Positions 1 to 8,934 are shown, counted from the stretch's first letter. The stretch is 42,892 bases of DNA from Sulfurimonas sp. (GCA_027019325.1 JALUWT010000113.1:1-42892); one strand, 5' to 3'. Notes: generated by a model not told the origin, from the sequence alone. Program-made: numbers and translations.

Positions 1-42
1 TCGAAAATTAAAGACGAAAACGTTACAACAACAGGTAACTAG
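1..42 (+). CDS. rplO: C-terminal end of ribosomal protein L15 (partial)
   Basis: The window opens inside a reading frame of 13 codons that ends in TAG, two bases before the GTG of secY. The 13 residues are too few to identify on their own. The call rests on bacterial synteny, where rplO directly precedes secY. The close spacing suggests translational coupling with secY. Confidence 0.6.
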   Translation, partial: SKIKDENVTTTGN

Positions 43-44
43 TT

Positions 45-1307
45 GTGAATAAAAATCTAGTAAATAAGATACTTATTACTATCGGGTTTTTATTTATCTA
101 CCGCCTTCTGGCTTATGTGCCAGTTCCAGGCGTAGATACTGCAGTTATTGCTTCTTTCTTCAACTCACATCAATCAGACGCATTAGGACTTATGAATATG
201 TTTAGCGGTAATGCTATTCAAAGATTATCTGTCATTTCACTTGGTATTATGCCTTATATCACGGCTTCCATTATTATGGAACTTCTTGCTGCAACTTTCC
301 CGACTTTGGGTCAGATGAAAAAAGAGCGTGACGGTATGACTAAGTATATGCAGATTATTCGTTATGCAACTATTGTTATTACGGTTATTCAAGCGATTGG
401 TGTAAGTGTTGGACTACAGAGCTTAACAGGACCGAGTGGAAACAGTGCTATTCTTGCAGATCATTCTACATTTATTATGCTTTCAGCTGTTTCAATGTTA
501 GCTGGTACGATGTTACTTATGTGGATTGGTGAGCAGATTACACAAAGCGGTATTGGTAACGGTATCTCATTAATTATCTTTGCGGGTATCGTTTCTGCGA
601 TTCCACGAGCCATCGGTCAGACAGTAGAGATGGTAAATACTGGTGCTATGAGTTTTATTACAGTTATTGCTATTATGGTACTTGTTTTAGCAACGGTGGG
701 CATCATTATCTACGTTGAACTTGGTGAGCGTCGTGTTCCTATTACCTATGCGAAAAAGACGATGATGCAAAACCAAAACAAACGTGTTATGAACTACATT
801 CCTATCAAAGTGAACCTTGCGGGTGTTATTCCTGTTATCTTTGCTTCGGCAATTTTAATGTTCCCTATGACAGTTTTAGGTAGTAGTACAAATCCTACAG
901 TTCAGGCCATTGCAGATTTCTTGCATCCTGGTGGATACTTTTTTAATTTTTTAACTTTTATATTTGTAATCTTCTTTGCATTCTTCTATGCGAGTATTAC
1001 ATTTAATGCAAAAGACATTGCTGACAACTTGAAACGTCAGGGTGGTTTCATTCCTGGTATTCGTACTGGTAATGCAACAAAAGAGTTTTTAAACACAACT
1101 GCGAGTAACTTGACTGTTACTGGTGCACTTTATCTTGGACTTGTGGCGACACTACCGTTTATGATCATTAAAGGGATGGGTGTTCCTTTCTTCTTTGGTG
1201 GTACTGCGGTTCTTATCGTTGTTCAGGTTGCACTCGATACAATGAGAAAAATTGAGGCTCAGATATATATGAGTAAATATGAAACTTTAAGTGCGGTTGG
1301 TCTATAG
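45..1307 (+). CDS. secY: Preprotein translocase subunit SecY
   Basis: Core channel of the Sec translocon in the inner membrane, which moves unfolded preproteins outward and inserts membrane proteins together with SecE and SecG. The 420-residue product has the family length and the usual ten hydrophobic segments. It begins with the typical SecY start (NKILITIGFLFIYRL, then VPVPGVD as the plug region begins). The cytoplasmic loop with GERRVPITYAKK (about residues 226-237) is the conserved C4 loop. The start is GTG, two bases after the preceding stop. It is followed by map after two bases, the normal spc-operon order. Confidence 0.97.
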   Translation: MNKNLVNKILITIGFLFIYRLLAYVPVPGVDTAVIASFFNSHQSDALGLMNMFSGNAIQRLSVISLGIMPYITASIIMELLAATFPTLGQMKKERDGMTKYMQIIRYATIVITVIQAIGVSVGLQSLTGPSGNSAILADHSTFIMLSAVSMLAGTMLLMWIGEQITQSGIGNGISLIIFAGIVSAIPRAIGQTVEMVNTGAMSFITVIAIMVLVLATVGIIIYVELGERRVPITYAKKTMMQNQNKRVMNYIPIKVNLAGVIPVIFASAILMFPMTVLGSSTNPTVQAIADFLHPGGYFFNFLTFIFVIFFAFFYASITFNAKDIADNLKRQGGFIPGIRTGNATKEFLNTTASNLTVTGALYLGLVATLPFMIIKGMGVPFFFGGTAVLIVVQVALDTMRKIEAQIYMSKYETLSAVGL

Positions 1308-1309
1308 CA

Positions 1310-2071
1310 ATGGCTATTGCACTTAGAAAACCTCAAGAGATTGAAAAACTTCGCGCTGCTAACAAGATTGTTGGCGGTGCACTAAACCTCCTCAAAGAAA
1401 ATACAAAAGTCGGTATGAGTTTAAAAGAGATGGACGCTATGGCAGAGGATTATATCCGTTCTCATGGTGCAAAACCCTCTTTTAAAGGGCTCTATGGCTT
1501 TCCTAATGCTGTTTGTACTTCCCTTAACGAAGTTATCATTCATGGTATTCCAAGTGATTACAAACTTCAAGAGGGTGATGTTATCGGTTACGATATCGGA
1601 ACAGAGCTTGAAGGTTGGTTTGGCGATGCTGCTATCAGCGTAGGTGTTGGGGAGATTACTCAAGAGGACAAAGATTTAATCGCATGTTCCAAAGATACAC
1701 TCTACTATGCGATTGAAAATATCAAACAGGGTATGCGTTTTAAAGAACTCTCTTATTTAATGGAGCAGTTTATTTTAGAACGTGGTTTTATACCGCTTCG
1801 TAACTTTTGTGGACACGGCATCGGGAAAAAACCGCATGAAGAACCGGAAATTCCAAACTATCTTGAAGGAAACAACCCAAAAGCGGGCCCGAAAATAAAA
1901 AATGGAATGGTTTTTTGTTTGGAACCGATGATATGTCAAAAGGAATCAAAGCCTGTTATCTTAGATAATGGCTGGGATGTTGTTAGTACCGACGGTTTAC
2001 GCGGTTCACATTATGAGCACACTGTCGCAGTTATTGACGGTAAAGCTGAAATTTTATCTTTAAAGGACTAA
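1310..2071 (+). CDS. map: Methionine aminopeptidase type I
   Basis: Cytoplasmic metalloprotease that removes the initiator methionine from nascent proteins. At 253 residues it has the type I length with no N-terminal zinc extension. The dinuclear metal ligands are all present: D95 (GYDIG), D106 (FGDAA), H169 (CGHGIG), E205 (CLEPM) and E236 (YEHTV). The substrate-contacting histidines H78 (IIHGIP) and H176 (KPHEEP) are also present. It lies two bases after secY and one base before infA, so the three genes form one transcription unit. Confidence 0.96.
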   Translation: MAIALRKPQEIEKLRAANKIVGGALNLLKENTKVGMSLKEMDAMAEDYIRSHGAKPSFKGLYGFPNAVCTSLNEVIIHGIPSDYKLQEGDVIGYDIGTELEGWFGDAAISVGVGEITQEDKDLIACSKDTLYYAIENIKQGMRFKELSYLMEQFILERGFIPLRNFCGHGIGKKPHEEPEIPNYLEGNNPKAGPKIKNGMVFCLEPMICQKESKPVILDNGWDVVSTDGLRGSHYEHTVAVIDGKAEILSLKD

Positions 2072-2072
2072 A

Positions 2073-2291
2073 ATGGCTAAAGCAGATGTTATTGAAGTTG
2101 ACGGCAAGATTATAGAGGCTTTGCCAAATGCAACTTTTCGTGTAGAATTAGAGAATGGACATATTATCTTATGTCATATCGCAGGTAAAATGCGTATGCA
2201 CTATATCAAAATACTTCCAGGAGACCGTGTTAAACTGGAGCTAACTCCATATTCACTTGACAAAGGTCGTATCACTTATAGATACAAATAA
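2073..2291 (+). CDS. infA: Translation initiation factor IF-1
   Basis: A 72-residue S1/OB-fold protein that binds the A-site of the 30S subunit and cooperates with IF-2 and IF-3 during initiation. Recognisable IF-1 signatures are the opening ([19 protein letters not shown]), FRVELENGH near residue 22 and the closing [10 protein letters not shown]. In most relatives rpmJ and rpsM follow directly. Here the operon stops at a hairpin and continues about 28 kb downstream at rpmJ. Confidence 0.97.
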   Translation: MAKADVIEVDGKIIEALPNATFRVELENGHIILCHIAGKMRMHYIKILPGDRVKLELTPYSLDKGRITYRYK

Positions 2292-2324
2292 TCTAAATAG
2301 GTGTAGTGATACACCTGTTTAGAT
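2291..2324 (+). terminator. Bidirectional hairpin terminator between infA and the chorismate mutase gene
   Basis: Fifteen-base arms (2291-2305 and 2310-2324) pair perfectly except for one T/G position that would be a U-G wobble in RNA. The four-base loop GTGA fits the GNRA tetraloop pattern. The hairpin overlaps the infA stop codon and ends one base before the stop of the convergent gene, so it can serve both. There is no long T-run on either side, so efficiency cannot be judged. Confidence 0.75.
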
Positions 2325-2325
2325 C

Positions 2326-2619
2326 TTAAAACTTCCCATCATTACGAAATTCGGATATTTCCGTTTCTACCATCTCATCAATCATAATAGTAAAAAGATC
2401 ACTTATCATATTTGGATTTATGTTTAATTCTATGGCACGTTTACGTACACGCTGCATGATATCATCAATTCTATCTTCCGCTTTTACTTCATCAACAGAG
2501 TTTTTAAAAGCCGCTGCCTGACGTATTAAGTGACTTCTCTCAGAGATTAAATCAACAAGCTTTGTGTCAATTTTGTCAATTTCGTCACGTACTTCTTGAA
2601 GTGTACTACATTTTTTCAT
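2326..2619 (-). CDS. Chorismate mutase type II (AroQ-like)
   Basis: Predicted to convert chorismate to prephenate, the entry step to phenylalanine and tyrosine. The 97-residue product is all-helical and shows the AroQ pattern: LQEVRDEIDKIDTKLVDLISER near the N-terminus (the first arginine of the active site is in this stretch), then AAAFK, then AEDRIDDIMQRVRKRA. It is a free-standing domain, not fused to prephenate dehydratase. Its neighbour upstream on the same strand is trpB, 230 bases away, so the two aromatic-pathway genes are close but probably separately transcribed. A related PchB-type isochorismate lyase is possible but less likely without siderophore genes. Confidence 0.78.
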   Translation of the reverse strand: MKKCSTLQEVRDEIDKIDTKLVDLISERSHLIRQAAAFKNSVDEVKAEDRIDDIMQRVRKRAIELNINPNMISDLFTIMIDEMVETEISEFRNDGKF

Positions 2620-2849
2620 ATCTATCCTTTGTTTATTAAAAGATTATTTTTTTCGTTAACACTTTTGTAACAATTAGCTACTATAATGATACCTACGATT
2701 CTCCTTGTATATCCTTAATTTGATTCATTAAGTTATACATACAAAATTTCAAAGCAACATTGAGAGATTCATCTCTCTCTATATCCTTATTTATCAAGCC
2801 TAATACCCAATTCCAACACTCGCCGCTTTTTGAATATTTTCATGCATGC
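2620..2849. other. Intergenic stretch with a possible broken short ORF
   Basis: Between trpB and the chorismate mutase gene. On the minus strand an ATG at about 2846 starts 15 codons (MHENIQKAASVGIGY), then stops. A neighbouring frame stays open from about 2838 to a TAG at 2693 and reads like protein (WVLGLINKDIERD, then LNVALKFCMYNLM). This could be a short gene broken by one frameshift, or chance. A minus-strand -10-like TATAGT near 2682 is a plausible promoter for the chorismate mutase gene. No family was recognised. Confidence 0.25.
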
Positions 2850-4064
2850 CTAAAACTTTGCGTGAGGTATAGGATGGTTCTCTACAACAAAATCTATATC
2901 TTTATCGCCTCTTCCACTGAGATTTACCAAAATCGTTTTCTCTTTACCGAGTGTTTTTGCAAGTTTCATAGCATAGGCAACTGCGTGAGCGGATTCGAGC
3001 GCAGGGATGATACCTTCTAGTTGAGAGAGTTTGTAAAAAGCATCGACTGCCTCTTTGTCATTACACAGGCCTACCTGCGTGCGTCCTATATCTTTTAAAT
3101 GGGCATGTTCGGGTCCGACAGAAGGGTAGTCAATCCCAGACCCTATAGAGTAGACAGGAGCGGGTTCCCCATTTTCATCTTTGAGCATTATGGAGTTAAA
3201 GCCATGCATCACACCCTCTTGGCCGTAAGTCAGTGTTGCGGCATGTTCCCCTATTTTATCACCTCTTCCCATCGGCTCAACACCATAAAGTTCCACATCA
3301 TCGTCTATAAAACCTGAAAAAATACCCATAGCATTCGACCCTCCGCCAATGCAAGCTACAACAGCAGAAGGAAGTGCATTCTCATGCTCCATAAACTGCT
3401 CCTTTGCTTCAAATCCAACAATGGACTGGAAATCTCGCACCATCATAGGAAAAGGATGGGGACCTACAACACTTCCAATGCAGTAAAGAGATTCATCATA
3501 CGTTTCGATATACTTTTCAAAGGCAGAATCTACAGCCTCTTTGAGTGTTTTTAATCCATGTGTGGCAGGGACGACTTTTGCTCCAAGTATTTTCATACGC
3601 ACTACATTTGGATGCTCTTTTTTAATATCTACTTCACCCATATGTATCTCACATTCAAGTCCAAAATATGCTGCAGCCGTAGCCAGTGCAACACCATGTT
3701 GCCCGGCACCGGTCTCGGCTATAACTTTTTTCTTGCCAAGATGTTTTGCAAGAATGACTTCTGCCATACAGTGGTTTAATTTATGTGCCCCGGAGTGGTT
3801 GAGATCTTCTCTTTTGAGGTATATCTTTGCTCCACCGCAATGCTCCGTCAGGTTTTTTGCAAAAGAGATAGGGGTAGGACGTCCTTGATAGTGTTTACGG
3901 ACATACTTTAACTCTTTTATAAATTCTGGAGAATTTTTCAACTCTTGGTATGCTTTTTGAATTTGGGCGAAAGGTTCTTCTAGCATCGGAGGGATAAATG
4001 AACCTCCATATTTACCGAAAAATCCATTTTCATCAGGGGTAGTGTCCAAATATGAGTCTGCCAT
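2850..4064 (-). CDS. trpB: Tryptophan synthase beta chain
   Basis: PLP enzyme joining indole and serine to make tryptophan, normally within an alpha2-beta2 complex. The 404-residue product has the full set of catalytic features: PLP lysine K95 in GAHKLNH, the active-site glutamate E117 in AETGAGQHG, the phosphate-binding loop GGGSN at 240-244, [12 protein letters not shown], and SGRGDKD near the C-terminus. The residues after the PLP lysine ([15 protein letters not shown]) differ from the common INNALGQ form, so it may be a secondary or divergent TrpB. No trpA or other trp gene lies in the window. It follows the 68-aa gene by 36 bases. Confidence 0.93.
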   Translation of the reverse strand: MADSYLDTTPDENGFFGKYGGSFIPPMLEEPFAQIQKAYQELKNSPEFIKELKYVRKHYQGRPTPISFAKNLTEHCGGAKIYLKREDLNHSGAHKLNHCMAEVILAKHLGKKKVIAETGAGQHGVALATAAAYFGLECEIHMGEVDIKKEHPNVVRMKILGAKVVPATHGLKTLKEAVDSAFEKYIETYDESLYCIGSVVGPHPFPMMVRDFQSIVGFEAKEQFMEHENALPSAVVACIGGGSNAMGIFSGFIDDDVELYGVEPMGRGDKIGEHAATLTYGQEGVMHGFNSIMLKDENGEPAPVYSIGSGIDYPSVGPEHAHLKDIGRTQVGLCNDKEAVDAFYKLSQLEGIIPALESAHAVAYAMKLAKTLGKEKTILVNLSGRGDKDIDFVVENHPIPHAKF

Positions 4065-4100
4065 AATATTCCTTCTTGTTATCTAATTGAAATATTATAG

Positions 4101-4307
4101 TTAGTTTGGTTTGATTGTTTTCTTAAGTGCTTTAGGAAGATGGGCAAAAGAGATATTAAATTCCCCTAACTTTTCCCCGTTTTCATAGCGGATGACATCG
4201 AGCGTCATATTTTCAGGTTTGAAACGTATGAGTTTGTACGTTATATCATTCTCTGTAAACTCCAGCTTTTTTTGGGTCAGTTCAACTGCTTTTTTCTTTT
4301 TTGCCAT
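4101..4307 (-). CDS. Small conserved protein of unknown function
   Basis: A 68-residue soluble, lysine-rich protein that starts MAKKKKAVELTQ and ends KALKKTIKPN. No signal peptide, membrane segment or cysteine was seen. It starts three bases after the stop of the CvfB-like gene, so the two are almost certainly co-transcribed and may be functionally linked to RNA or translation. That link is inference from position only. The basic tail and basic head would suit nucleic-acid binding. Confidence 0.7.
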   Translation of the reverse strand: MAKKKKAVELTQKKLEFTENDITYKLIRFKPENMTLDVIRYENGEKLGEFNISFAHLPKALKKTIKPN

Positions 4308-4310
4308 CTG

Positions 4311-5165
4311 CTAATCCTTGAGATAGATACCTGTATCTTTGACTTCTATTGTACCATCGTCTTGCAGTTTTGTAAGCGAGCGTTTGAACTCTTTTTTGCT
4401 CAGTCCAAAAGCGTTCTTGATAAGCTCTGCATCACTTTTGTAGTTGTAGGGCATAATGCCGCCATTTTCTTTGAGCAGTTCTAAGACTTTATCCGCTGAA
4501 GAGGCACTCTGTTTTTTTCCTGCTGCTCTGAGATTCAAGTCGATGTTCCCATCTTTACGGATAGTTTTAACATAGGCTTTTCTTTTGTCCCCGAGGTTTA
4601 TGTTCTCAAAGATCTCATTATGATAAATGAGCCCTTCATATTTGTCATTGACGATGCATTTGTAACCAAGCGGCGTTCTTGCGATGACGAGGATATCGAC
4701 CTCTTTATGAGGTGAAAGTCCTTTTGGATGTTTGTCGAAAAAGTCACCGAGCTTTTCACTGCCGACCAAACGGTGTGTTCTCTCATCATAAATGACTTTT
4801 ATAAAGCGCTTTTCACCAACAACAAAAGGAGTTTTTTGCAGCTGTTTTGGCACGAGCAGGTCTTTAGGCAGTCCCCAGTCCATAAAAGCACCAAAAGGTG
4901 CTACATCGACGACCTCTAAAAGTGCAAACTCATCGAGCATTGCGTGAGGAGTCAGTGTTGTCGCGATGAGTCTGTCTTCGGAGTCTGTATAGAGAAAAAC
5001 ATCTACAAGAGAGTCTTCTACCATTGTCTCTATTGTGTAAGCCTGTGGAAGGAGGACATCATTGCCATCCTCTGCCATAATGAAAACACCGTGAGGTGTC
5101 TCTCTGTCGACGCGAAGTGTGTTTATTTTTCCCAGCTCTAAGTAGGGGCTGATTGTTTTGTTCAT
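4311..5165 (-). CDS. CvfB/YitL-type S1-domain RNA-binding protein
   Basis: Cytoplasmic protein of 284 residues built like CvfB: three tandem S1-like/OB segments followed by a C-terminal winged helix. Visible landmarks are the first OB strand set (GKINTLRVDRETPHGVFI), a second S1 repeat around residues 80-105 (FALLEVVDVAPFGAFMDWGL, then PKDLLVPKQ), a third around 150-215 (YKCIVNDKYEGLIYHNEIF), and a final wHTH-like stretch (FGLSKKEFKRSLTKLQDDG). In Gram-positive bacteria the family affects virulence-gene expression through RNA; its role here is unknown. It is the first gene of a likely unit with the 68-aa gene and perhaps trpB. Confidence 0.88.
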   Translation of the reverse strand: MNKTISPYLELGKINTLRVDRETPHGVFIMAEDGNDVLLPQAYTIETMVEDSLVDVFLYTDSEDRLIATTLTPHAMLDEFALLEVVDVAPFGAFMDWGLPKDLLVPKQLQKTPFVVGEKRFIKVIYDERTHRLVGSEKLGDFFDKHPKGLSPHKEVDILVIARTPLGYKCIVNDKYEGLIYHNEIFENINLGDKRKAYVKTIRKDGNIDLNLRAAGKKQSASSADKVLELLKENGGIMPYNYKSDAELIKNAFGLSKKEFKRSLTKLQDDGTIEVKDTGIYLKD

Positions 5166-5262
5166 TGGTAATTCCGTTTTTTAAAGTATGACATTATAGC
5201 AATATTTGGGTTAGTTAAGGAAGATAAGGGATATGATTTATAAAAACCATATCCACAGAATT

Positions 5263-5856
5263 TTAGAAATGGAAGTTTGTACCTATATAGAATTTTCTGC
5301 TTGTTTCAGTTATTGTAGCTGTTGTTGAGCCATTACTGATATCAGACCATCTTTTTGCTTGAAAATCAATTCCTGCAAGTACTTCAAACATATCTGTTAT
5401 TGAGTACATAAGACCAGCTCCCGCTTTTAAATTAAATTCTTTTAAAGAACTTGTATCATAGCCATCAACATTCATCCAACCATAGCCAAGACCTACTTGA
5501 ATAAATGGTGAAAATTTTGGTGTAATAGCAAAACCTTTTATAACATCAACACCAAGTTCATTGAGTCTGTCATGAGTATTATCAAAAAGTGGTTCGTCAT
5601 ATTTTTCACTTGAAAAATAACCTTGAAGTCTCCATCCACTTTCACTTACTGTACCAAATTTTAATTTAAGGTATTTACTGTCAATATCAATATCTCCAGA
5701 TGCTGAACCAGTGTCTACTGTAAAAGTATTGCTATTTTTACCTACATCGAGACCAACGTATAGGTCTGATTTTGAATTACCTGTTTCTGCTGCAGATAAC
5801 ATTACAGGAGAGAACATTAGTCCTGCTAATAAAGTACTTAGTACTATTTTTTTCAT
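5263..5856 (-). CDS. Outer-membrane beta-barrel protein (OmpA/OmpW-like fold)
   Basis: A 197-residue exported protein. The first 23 or so residues form a Sec signal peptide (MKKIVLSTLLAGLMFSPVML, then SAAE), with cleavage probably after SAA. The rest alternates hydrophobic and polar residues as in an eight-stranded barrel, with the strand WRLQGYFSSEKYD and a terminal aromatic (IGTNFHF) as recognised by the BAM machinery. It contains GLGYGWMNVDGYD, typical of small Campylobacterota outer-membrane proteins. Substrate or binding partner is not evident. It stands alone between the CvfB-like and ArsB genes. Confidence 0.8.
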   Translation of the reverse strand: MKKIVLSTLLAGLMFSPVMLSAAETGNSKSDLYVGLDVGKNSNTFTVDTGSASGDIDIDSKYLKLKFGTVSESGWRLQGYFSSEKYDEPLFDNTHDRLNELGVDVIKGFAITPKFSPFIQVGLGYGWMNVDGYDTSSLKEFNLKAGAGLMYSITDMFEVLAGIDFQAKRWSDISNGSTTATITETSRKFYIGTNFHF

Positions 5857-5909
5857 TTTATTTAAAAAAGTAGTATATCATAAATAGTCACAAAAATATA
5901 TATTTTAAT

Positions 5910-7169
5910 TTACATATAGCTAAGAGATAAAAGCACTATGAGTAATACCGGAGGTGTGATGATAAGTCCGAATTTTGAGTAGGACCAGAAAGAGATCTGT
6001 ACACCTTTTTTCTCTAAAGAGTGCAGCCAAAGCAGAGTGGCAAGTGAGCCAAACGGTGTCATTTTTGGTCCGAGGTTACAGCCGATGATGTTGGCATATA
6101 TCATCGATTGGTTTGAGATATCATGCAGGGAAATATCCATAATCATAATTGTCGGCATATTGTTCATGACGGCTGAGAGCCCTGCGGCAATAAAACCTGT
6201 GCCTACGATTGCGACAGTTTGACTCTGTGTGTTGAGGTACTCTAGGACTTGGGCTATTTCATCTGTCAGACCGGCATTTTTGAGTCCATACACAACGACA
6301 TACAGACCTAGTGAAAACCAGACAACCTGCCAAGGAGCTTCTTTGATGATTGTTTTTGCATGCACTGCTTTGAGGCGTGAAGCAATAAGTAAAAAGATGA
6401 TAGCTCCGCTTAAAGCAAAAACAGAGACGGGAATGTGGTAGATGTCACCAATGGCATAGCCTGCGAGTAAAAATGCAAGAAAAAACCAGGAAAATTTAAA
6501 AAGTCCATAATGTTTCAAAACAGATTTTGGGTCAGGTAGAAGTGTGATGTCAACTTTCTTTGGAATGTCTTTATGTAAAAGGAGAAACAAAAAGAACATG
6601 GAAGCAGCAACACTCACAAGATAAGGTAAAATCATATTTGAAAGAAAAGTGATAAAACCTATGCCAAAATAGTCCGCTGTCACAATATTTGTCAGATTTG
6701 AGAAGACAAAAGGAAGGGAAGCGGAGTCACTGATGAAGCCGCCTGCGAGTAAAAATGCTAAAATTGTTTTTGTATTGAGCTTGAGGATTTTCATCTTTGC
6801 GAGTAAAATTGGCGTGAGAATGAGAGCTGCGCCGTCATTTGCAAAAAGGGCTGCAACGACTGCACCAAGAATGATAGAGTAGAAAAACATTAATCTTCCG
6901 TTGCCATTTGAAAGCTTTGCCATTTTTAACGCCGCCCACTCGAAAAAACCTATTTCATCAAGTACCATAGAGAGGATGATGATGCCGACAAAAGCAAGCG
7001 TTGCATCCCAGATGATATTAAAAACGACGACAACATCGTCAAAGTTTACAACTCCGACAAGCAGTGCAACTATGGCCCCGATAATAGCAGCTGTCCCAAT
7101 CTGCAAGCCACGCGGCTGCCAGATAACGAAAACGAGGGTGATGAAAAATATGAGTGAAGCAGTAAGCAT
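5910..7169 (-). CDS. arsB: Arsenite efflux permease ArsB
   Basis: Inner-membrane arsenite/antimonite exporter of the ion-transporter superfamily. The 419-residue, roughly 12-helix product follows E. coli ArsB along its full length: VIWQPRGLQIG at the N-terminus, WDATLAFVGIIILS, DEIGFFEWAALKMAKLSNGN, ALFANDGAALILTPI, VVYGLKNAGLT, and NNMPTIMIMDISL, then NIIGCNLGPKMTPFGSLATLLWLH. No arsR, arsC or arsA lies nearby. Upstream is a perfect ArsR-type dyad overlapping a good promoter, so induction by an ArsR encoded elsewhere is likely. A purine-rich RBS (AAGGAT) precedes the ATG. Confidence 0.95.
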   Translation of the reverse strand: MLTASLIFFITLVFVIWQPRGLQIGTAAIIGAIVALLVGVVNFDDVVVVFNIIWDATLAFVGIIILSMVLDEIGFFEWAALKMAKLSNGNGRLMFFYSIILGAVVAALFANDGAALILTPILLAKMKILKLNTKTILAFLLAGGFISDSASLPFVFSNLTNIVTADYFGIGFITFLSNMILPYLVSVAASMFFLFLLLHKDIPKKVDITLLPDPKSVLKHYGLFKFSWFFLAFLLAGYAIGDIYHIPVSVFALSGAIIFLLIASRLKAVHAKTIIKEAPWQVVWFSLGLYVVVYGLKNAGLTDEIAQVLEYLNTQSQTVAIVGTGFIAAGLSAVMNNMPTIMIMDISLHDISNQSMIYANIIGCNLGPKMTPFGSLATLLWLHSLEKKGVQISFWSYSKFGLIITPPVLLIVLLSLSYM

Positions 7170-7208
7170 GGTAGAAATATCCTTTTTTATAATCCCAAAA
7201 TTTTCGAT

Positions 7209-7254
7209 AGTATAGCTAAATATTTATAATACATCAAGATATGTTGATGTATTA
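7209..7254 (-). promoter_or_regulatory. arsB promoter with ArsR-type operator
   Basis: An inverted repeat with 11-base perfect arms (7227-7237 and 7244-7254) and a six-base spacer contains ATCAA-N6-TTGAT, the half-site pattern I recall for ArsR-family operators. On the minus strand, -35 TTGATG (7237-7232) and -10 TATACT (7214-7209) are separated by 17 bases, and the dyad covers the -35. This fits repression of arsB. The divergent lipoprotein gene has its own TATAAT at 7278-7283, so it may also be affected. Confidence 0.75.
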
Positions 7255-7314
7255 ACAAACTGCTAACATTTTTGGGTTATAATAGGATAGTAAGAGTACT
7301 GCAAAGGAGTAGTT

Positions 7315-7752
7315 ATGAAAAAAATATTGGTAGCGTCATCATTAACGGCAATGTTGATTTTAACAGGGTGTGCGACAAATAGTGGGCCAGAGTATAGTGG
7401 AGATTCTTATCAGCAGATAAAAACCTATGAAATCGGAACAGTGCAAAGTATACGACCGGTTGTTATCAGCGATAACGGTACAGGAACATTTATAGGTGCT
7501 ATTGTCGGTACTGTTCTTGGTTCTATGGTTGGACAGGGAAGAGGAAGTACTCTTGCAACCTTAGCAGGTGGTTTGGGTGGTGCTTATGCAGGCAGTCAAG
7601 CTGCAAAAGCAAATGCTTCAGAACTTTCTGTGAAACTTGATGATGGCAGAGATGTCGTCGTAGTTGTTAAAGGGAAAAATTTTCTTGTCGGCGACAGAGT
7701 GAAAATCATCAAAGACGGCAACAGAGCAGATCAGGTTTATAGAATAAACTAA
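7315..7752 (+). CDS. Glycine-zipper outer-membrane lipoprotein (SlyB/Pcp-like)
   Basis: A 145-residue lipoprotein. The signal peptide ends in the lipobox LTGC, with C19 as the lipidated residue. A glycine-zipper 2TM segment follows around residues 62-100 (FIGAIVGTVLGSMVGQG, then LAGGLGGAYAGSQAAK). The C-terminal part (VGDRVKIIKDGNRADQVYRI) matches the end of SlyB-like proteins. Members stabilise the outer membrane under envelope stress; the role here is inferred. It has a TATAAT -10 at 7278-7283 and the RBS AAAGGAG. Its stop overlaps the convergent nnrS stop by four bases. Confidence 0.87.
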   Translation: MKKILVASSLTAMLILTGCATNSGPEYSGDSYQQIKTYEIGTVQSIRPVVISDNGTGTFIGAIVGTVLGSMVGQGRGSTLATLAGGLGGAYAGSQAAKANASELSVKLDDGRDVVVVVKGKNFLVGDRVKIIKDGNRADQVYRIN

Positions 7753-8927
7753 GCTCTTTTACCAAAAATGAGAATTTTCCCATAGCGTCCGCCCCAGAGT
7801 AAAAAGAGGAGCAACCAAGCTGTGAACGATATATCAAAGAGAAAGTTTGCTCCCCATCCAAAAGCGACGTTGATGCTAAAGAGTGCACGCAGCACTACAA
7901 CAAGCTGAATGAAGAAGAAGATGAAAGTTGCAAACTTGTCTGCTTGTGGCGGCATACCTGCGTGACCGAGTGTTACACGTGTTCCAAAACCGATGAGAAC
8001 TGTTGTCAAAAATCCAATGGCAAGCAGGTGGATATTTAAAAAGTAAAAAGAGGTATCAAAAACCAACTCGGCTGTAAGTGTAATAGCAGAGAGTGCAAAA
8101 GCGGTCGGCAGCCAAAAGAGTGAGAGATGCAGTACCCAGAGAATGGATGGTGAGCGCAATGGATGCAGATCCCAACGTAAAAACTCTTTGAGCATATAGC
8201 TTGCAAGAATGATGTCTATGACAATCTCTGGGATTTGAAAAGCTGCAGAGGCAAAAATACTCTTAAAGATAAAAAGCACAAAGATGATTTTGATGAAGTT
8301 TGGATTTTTCTCTGCCCATGAGTGAGAGAAAAAAGGAATCATCCGCTGTCCTACACTAAAAGCAAGAAAAATAAGGTAAAGATAAAAGGTGATATTGATC
8401 GCTGTCGGGATGATTACAAAAAGATTAAAAGCAATAGCTGTGATAAACAGCAGATGCCCGCCTATACCAAAATATTGTGCTGTCAAAATCCAAAAAGAGT
8501 CTGTTTTATCCGGTGCATGCCCCGTTAAAAAAATCTTTTGCAATTTTATAACGATGAAAAGCTGTGCAGTGAAAAGCAAAAGCATCGCAAAGATAACGAG
8601 GTAGAGATTCGTAAGTGCTCCGATAAGAAAAAGAAGCGAACCCAGAACATTGGTGTAAAAGATCTTTGTATAGTAAGATTTTTCGATGACATCGTTTTGG
8701 TTAAATCTTGGAAAGGTAGTAAATAAGAATCCTGTAAAAACATTGGTAAAAACTAAAAAGATAAGGCTGTAAACATGAAAAAATCTACTGTCAACTTCTA
8801 GTGGCACCACTCCTTTATATGCAAGCGCAAAGATAAGCATCATGACAATTGCATTGCTGATTCCCAGGAGGAAAAAGGGTTGATGTGGTTGTGATAAAAA
8901 ATAGTTTTGTTTTGTCTGGTTATTCAT
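7749..8927 (-). CDS. nnrS: NnrS family heme-copper membrane protein
   Basis: Polytopic inner-membrane protein of 392 residues with about 12 hydrophobic segments. NnrS proteins bind heme and copper and protect cells from nitric oxide. Landmarks are the N-terminal PHQPFFLLGI, the pattern FTGFLFTTFPRFNQND after the second helix, GQRMIPFFSHSWAEKN, and GTRVTLGHAGMPPQADK, which matches the conserved histidine-containing loop of the family. It follows the radical SAM gene by seven bases, and a Crp-family regulator lies farther upstream on the same strand. The association with NO metabolism is family knowledge; no nor or nir gene is next to it. Confidence 0.9.
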   Translation of the reverse strand: MNNQTKQNYFLSQPHQPFFLLGISNAIVMMLIFALAYKGVVPLEVDSRFFHVYSLIFLVFTNVFTGFLFTTFPRFNQNDVIEKSYYTKIFYTNVLGSLLFLIGALTNLYLVIFAMLLLFTAQLFIVIKLQKIFLTGHAPDKTDSFWILTAQYFGIGGHLLFITAIAFNLFVIIPTAINITFYLYLIFLAFSVGQRMIPFFSHSWAEKNPNFIKIIFVLFIFKSIFASAAFQIPEIVIDIILASYMLKEFLRWDLHPLRSPSILWVLHLSLFWLPTAFALSAITLTAELVFDTSFYFLNIHLLAIGFLTTVLIGFGTRVTLGHAGMPPQADKFATFIFFFIQLVVVLRALFSINVAFGWGANFLFDISFTAWLLLFLLWGGRYGKILIFGKRA

Positions 8928-8934
8928 AATATTC

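Noticed and set aside
2760-3020. 86-codon plus-strand ORF over the trpB end
   Set aside because: It lies mostly antisense to the trpB C-terminus, has no RBS and no recognisable motif.
3541-3888. Long plus-strand ORFs inside trpB (115 and 73 codons)
   Set aside because: They are antisense frames of a strongly conserved gene, have no RBS, and their compositions look like mirrored coding sequence.
7749-7752. Four-base overlap of convergent stops of the lipoprotein and nnrS genes
   Set aside because: Such overlaps are common in compact genomes and need no special explanation.
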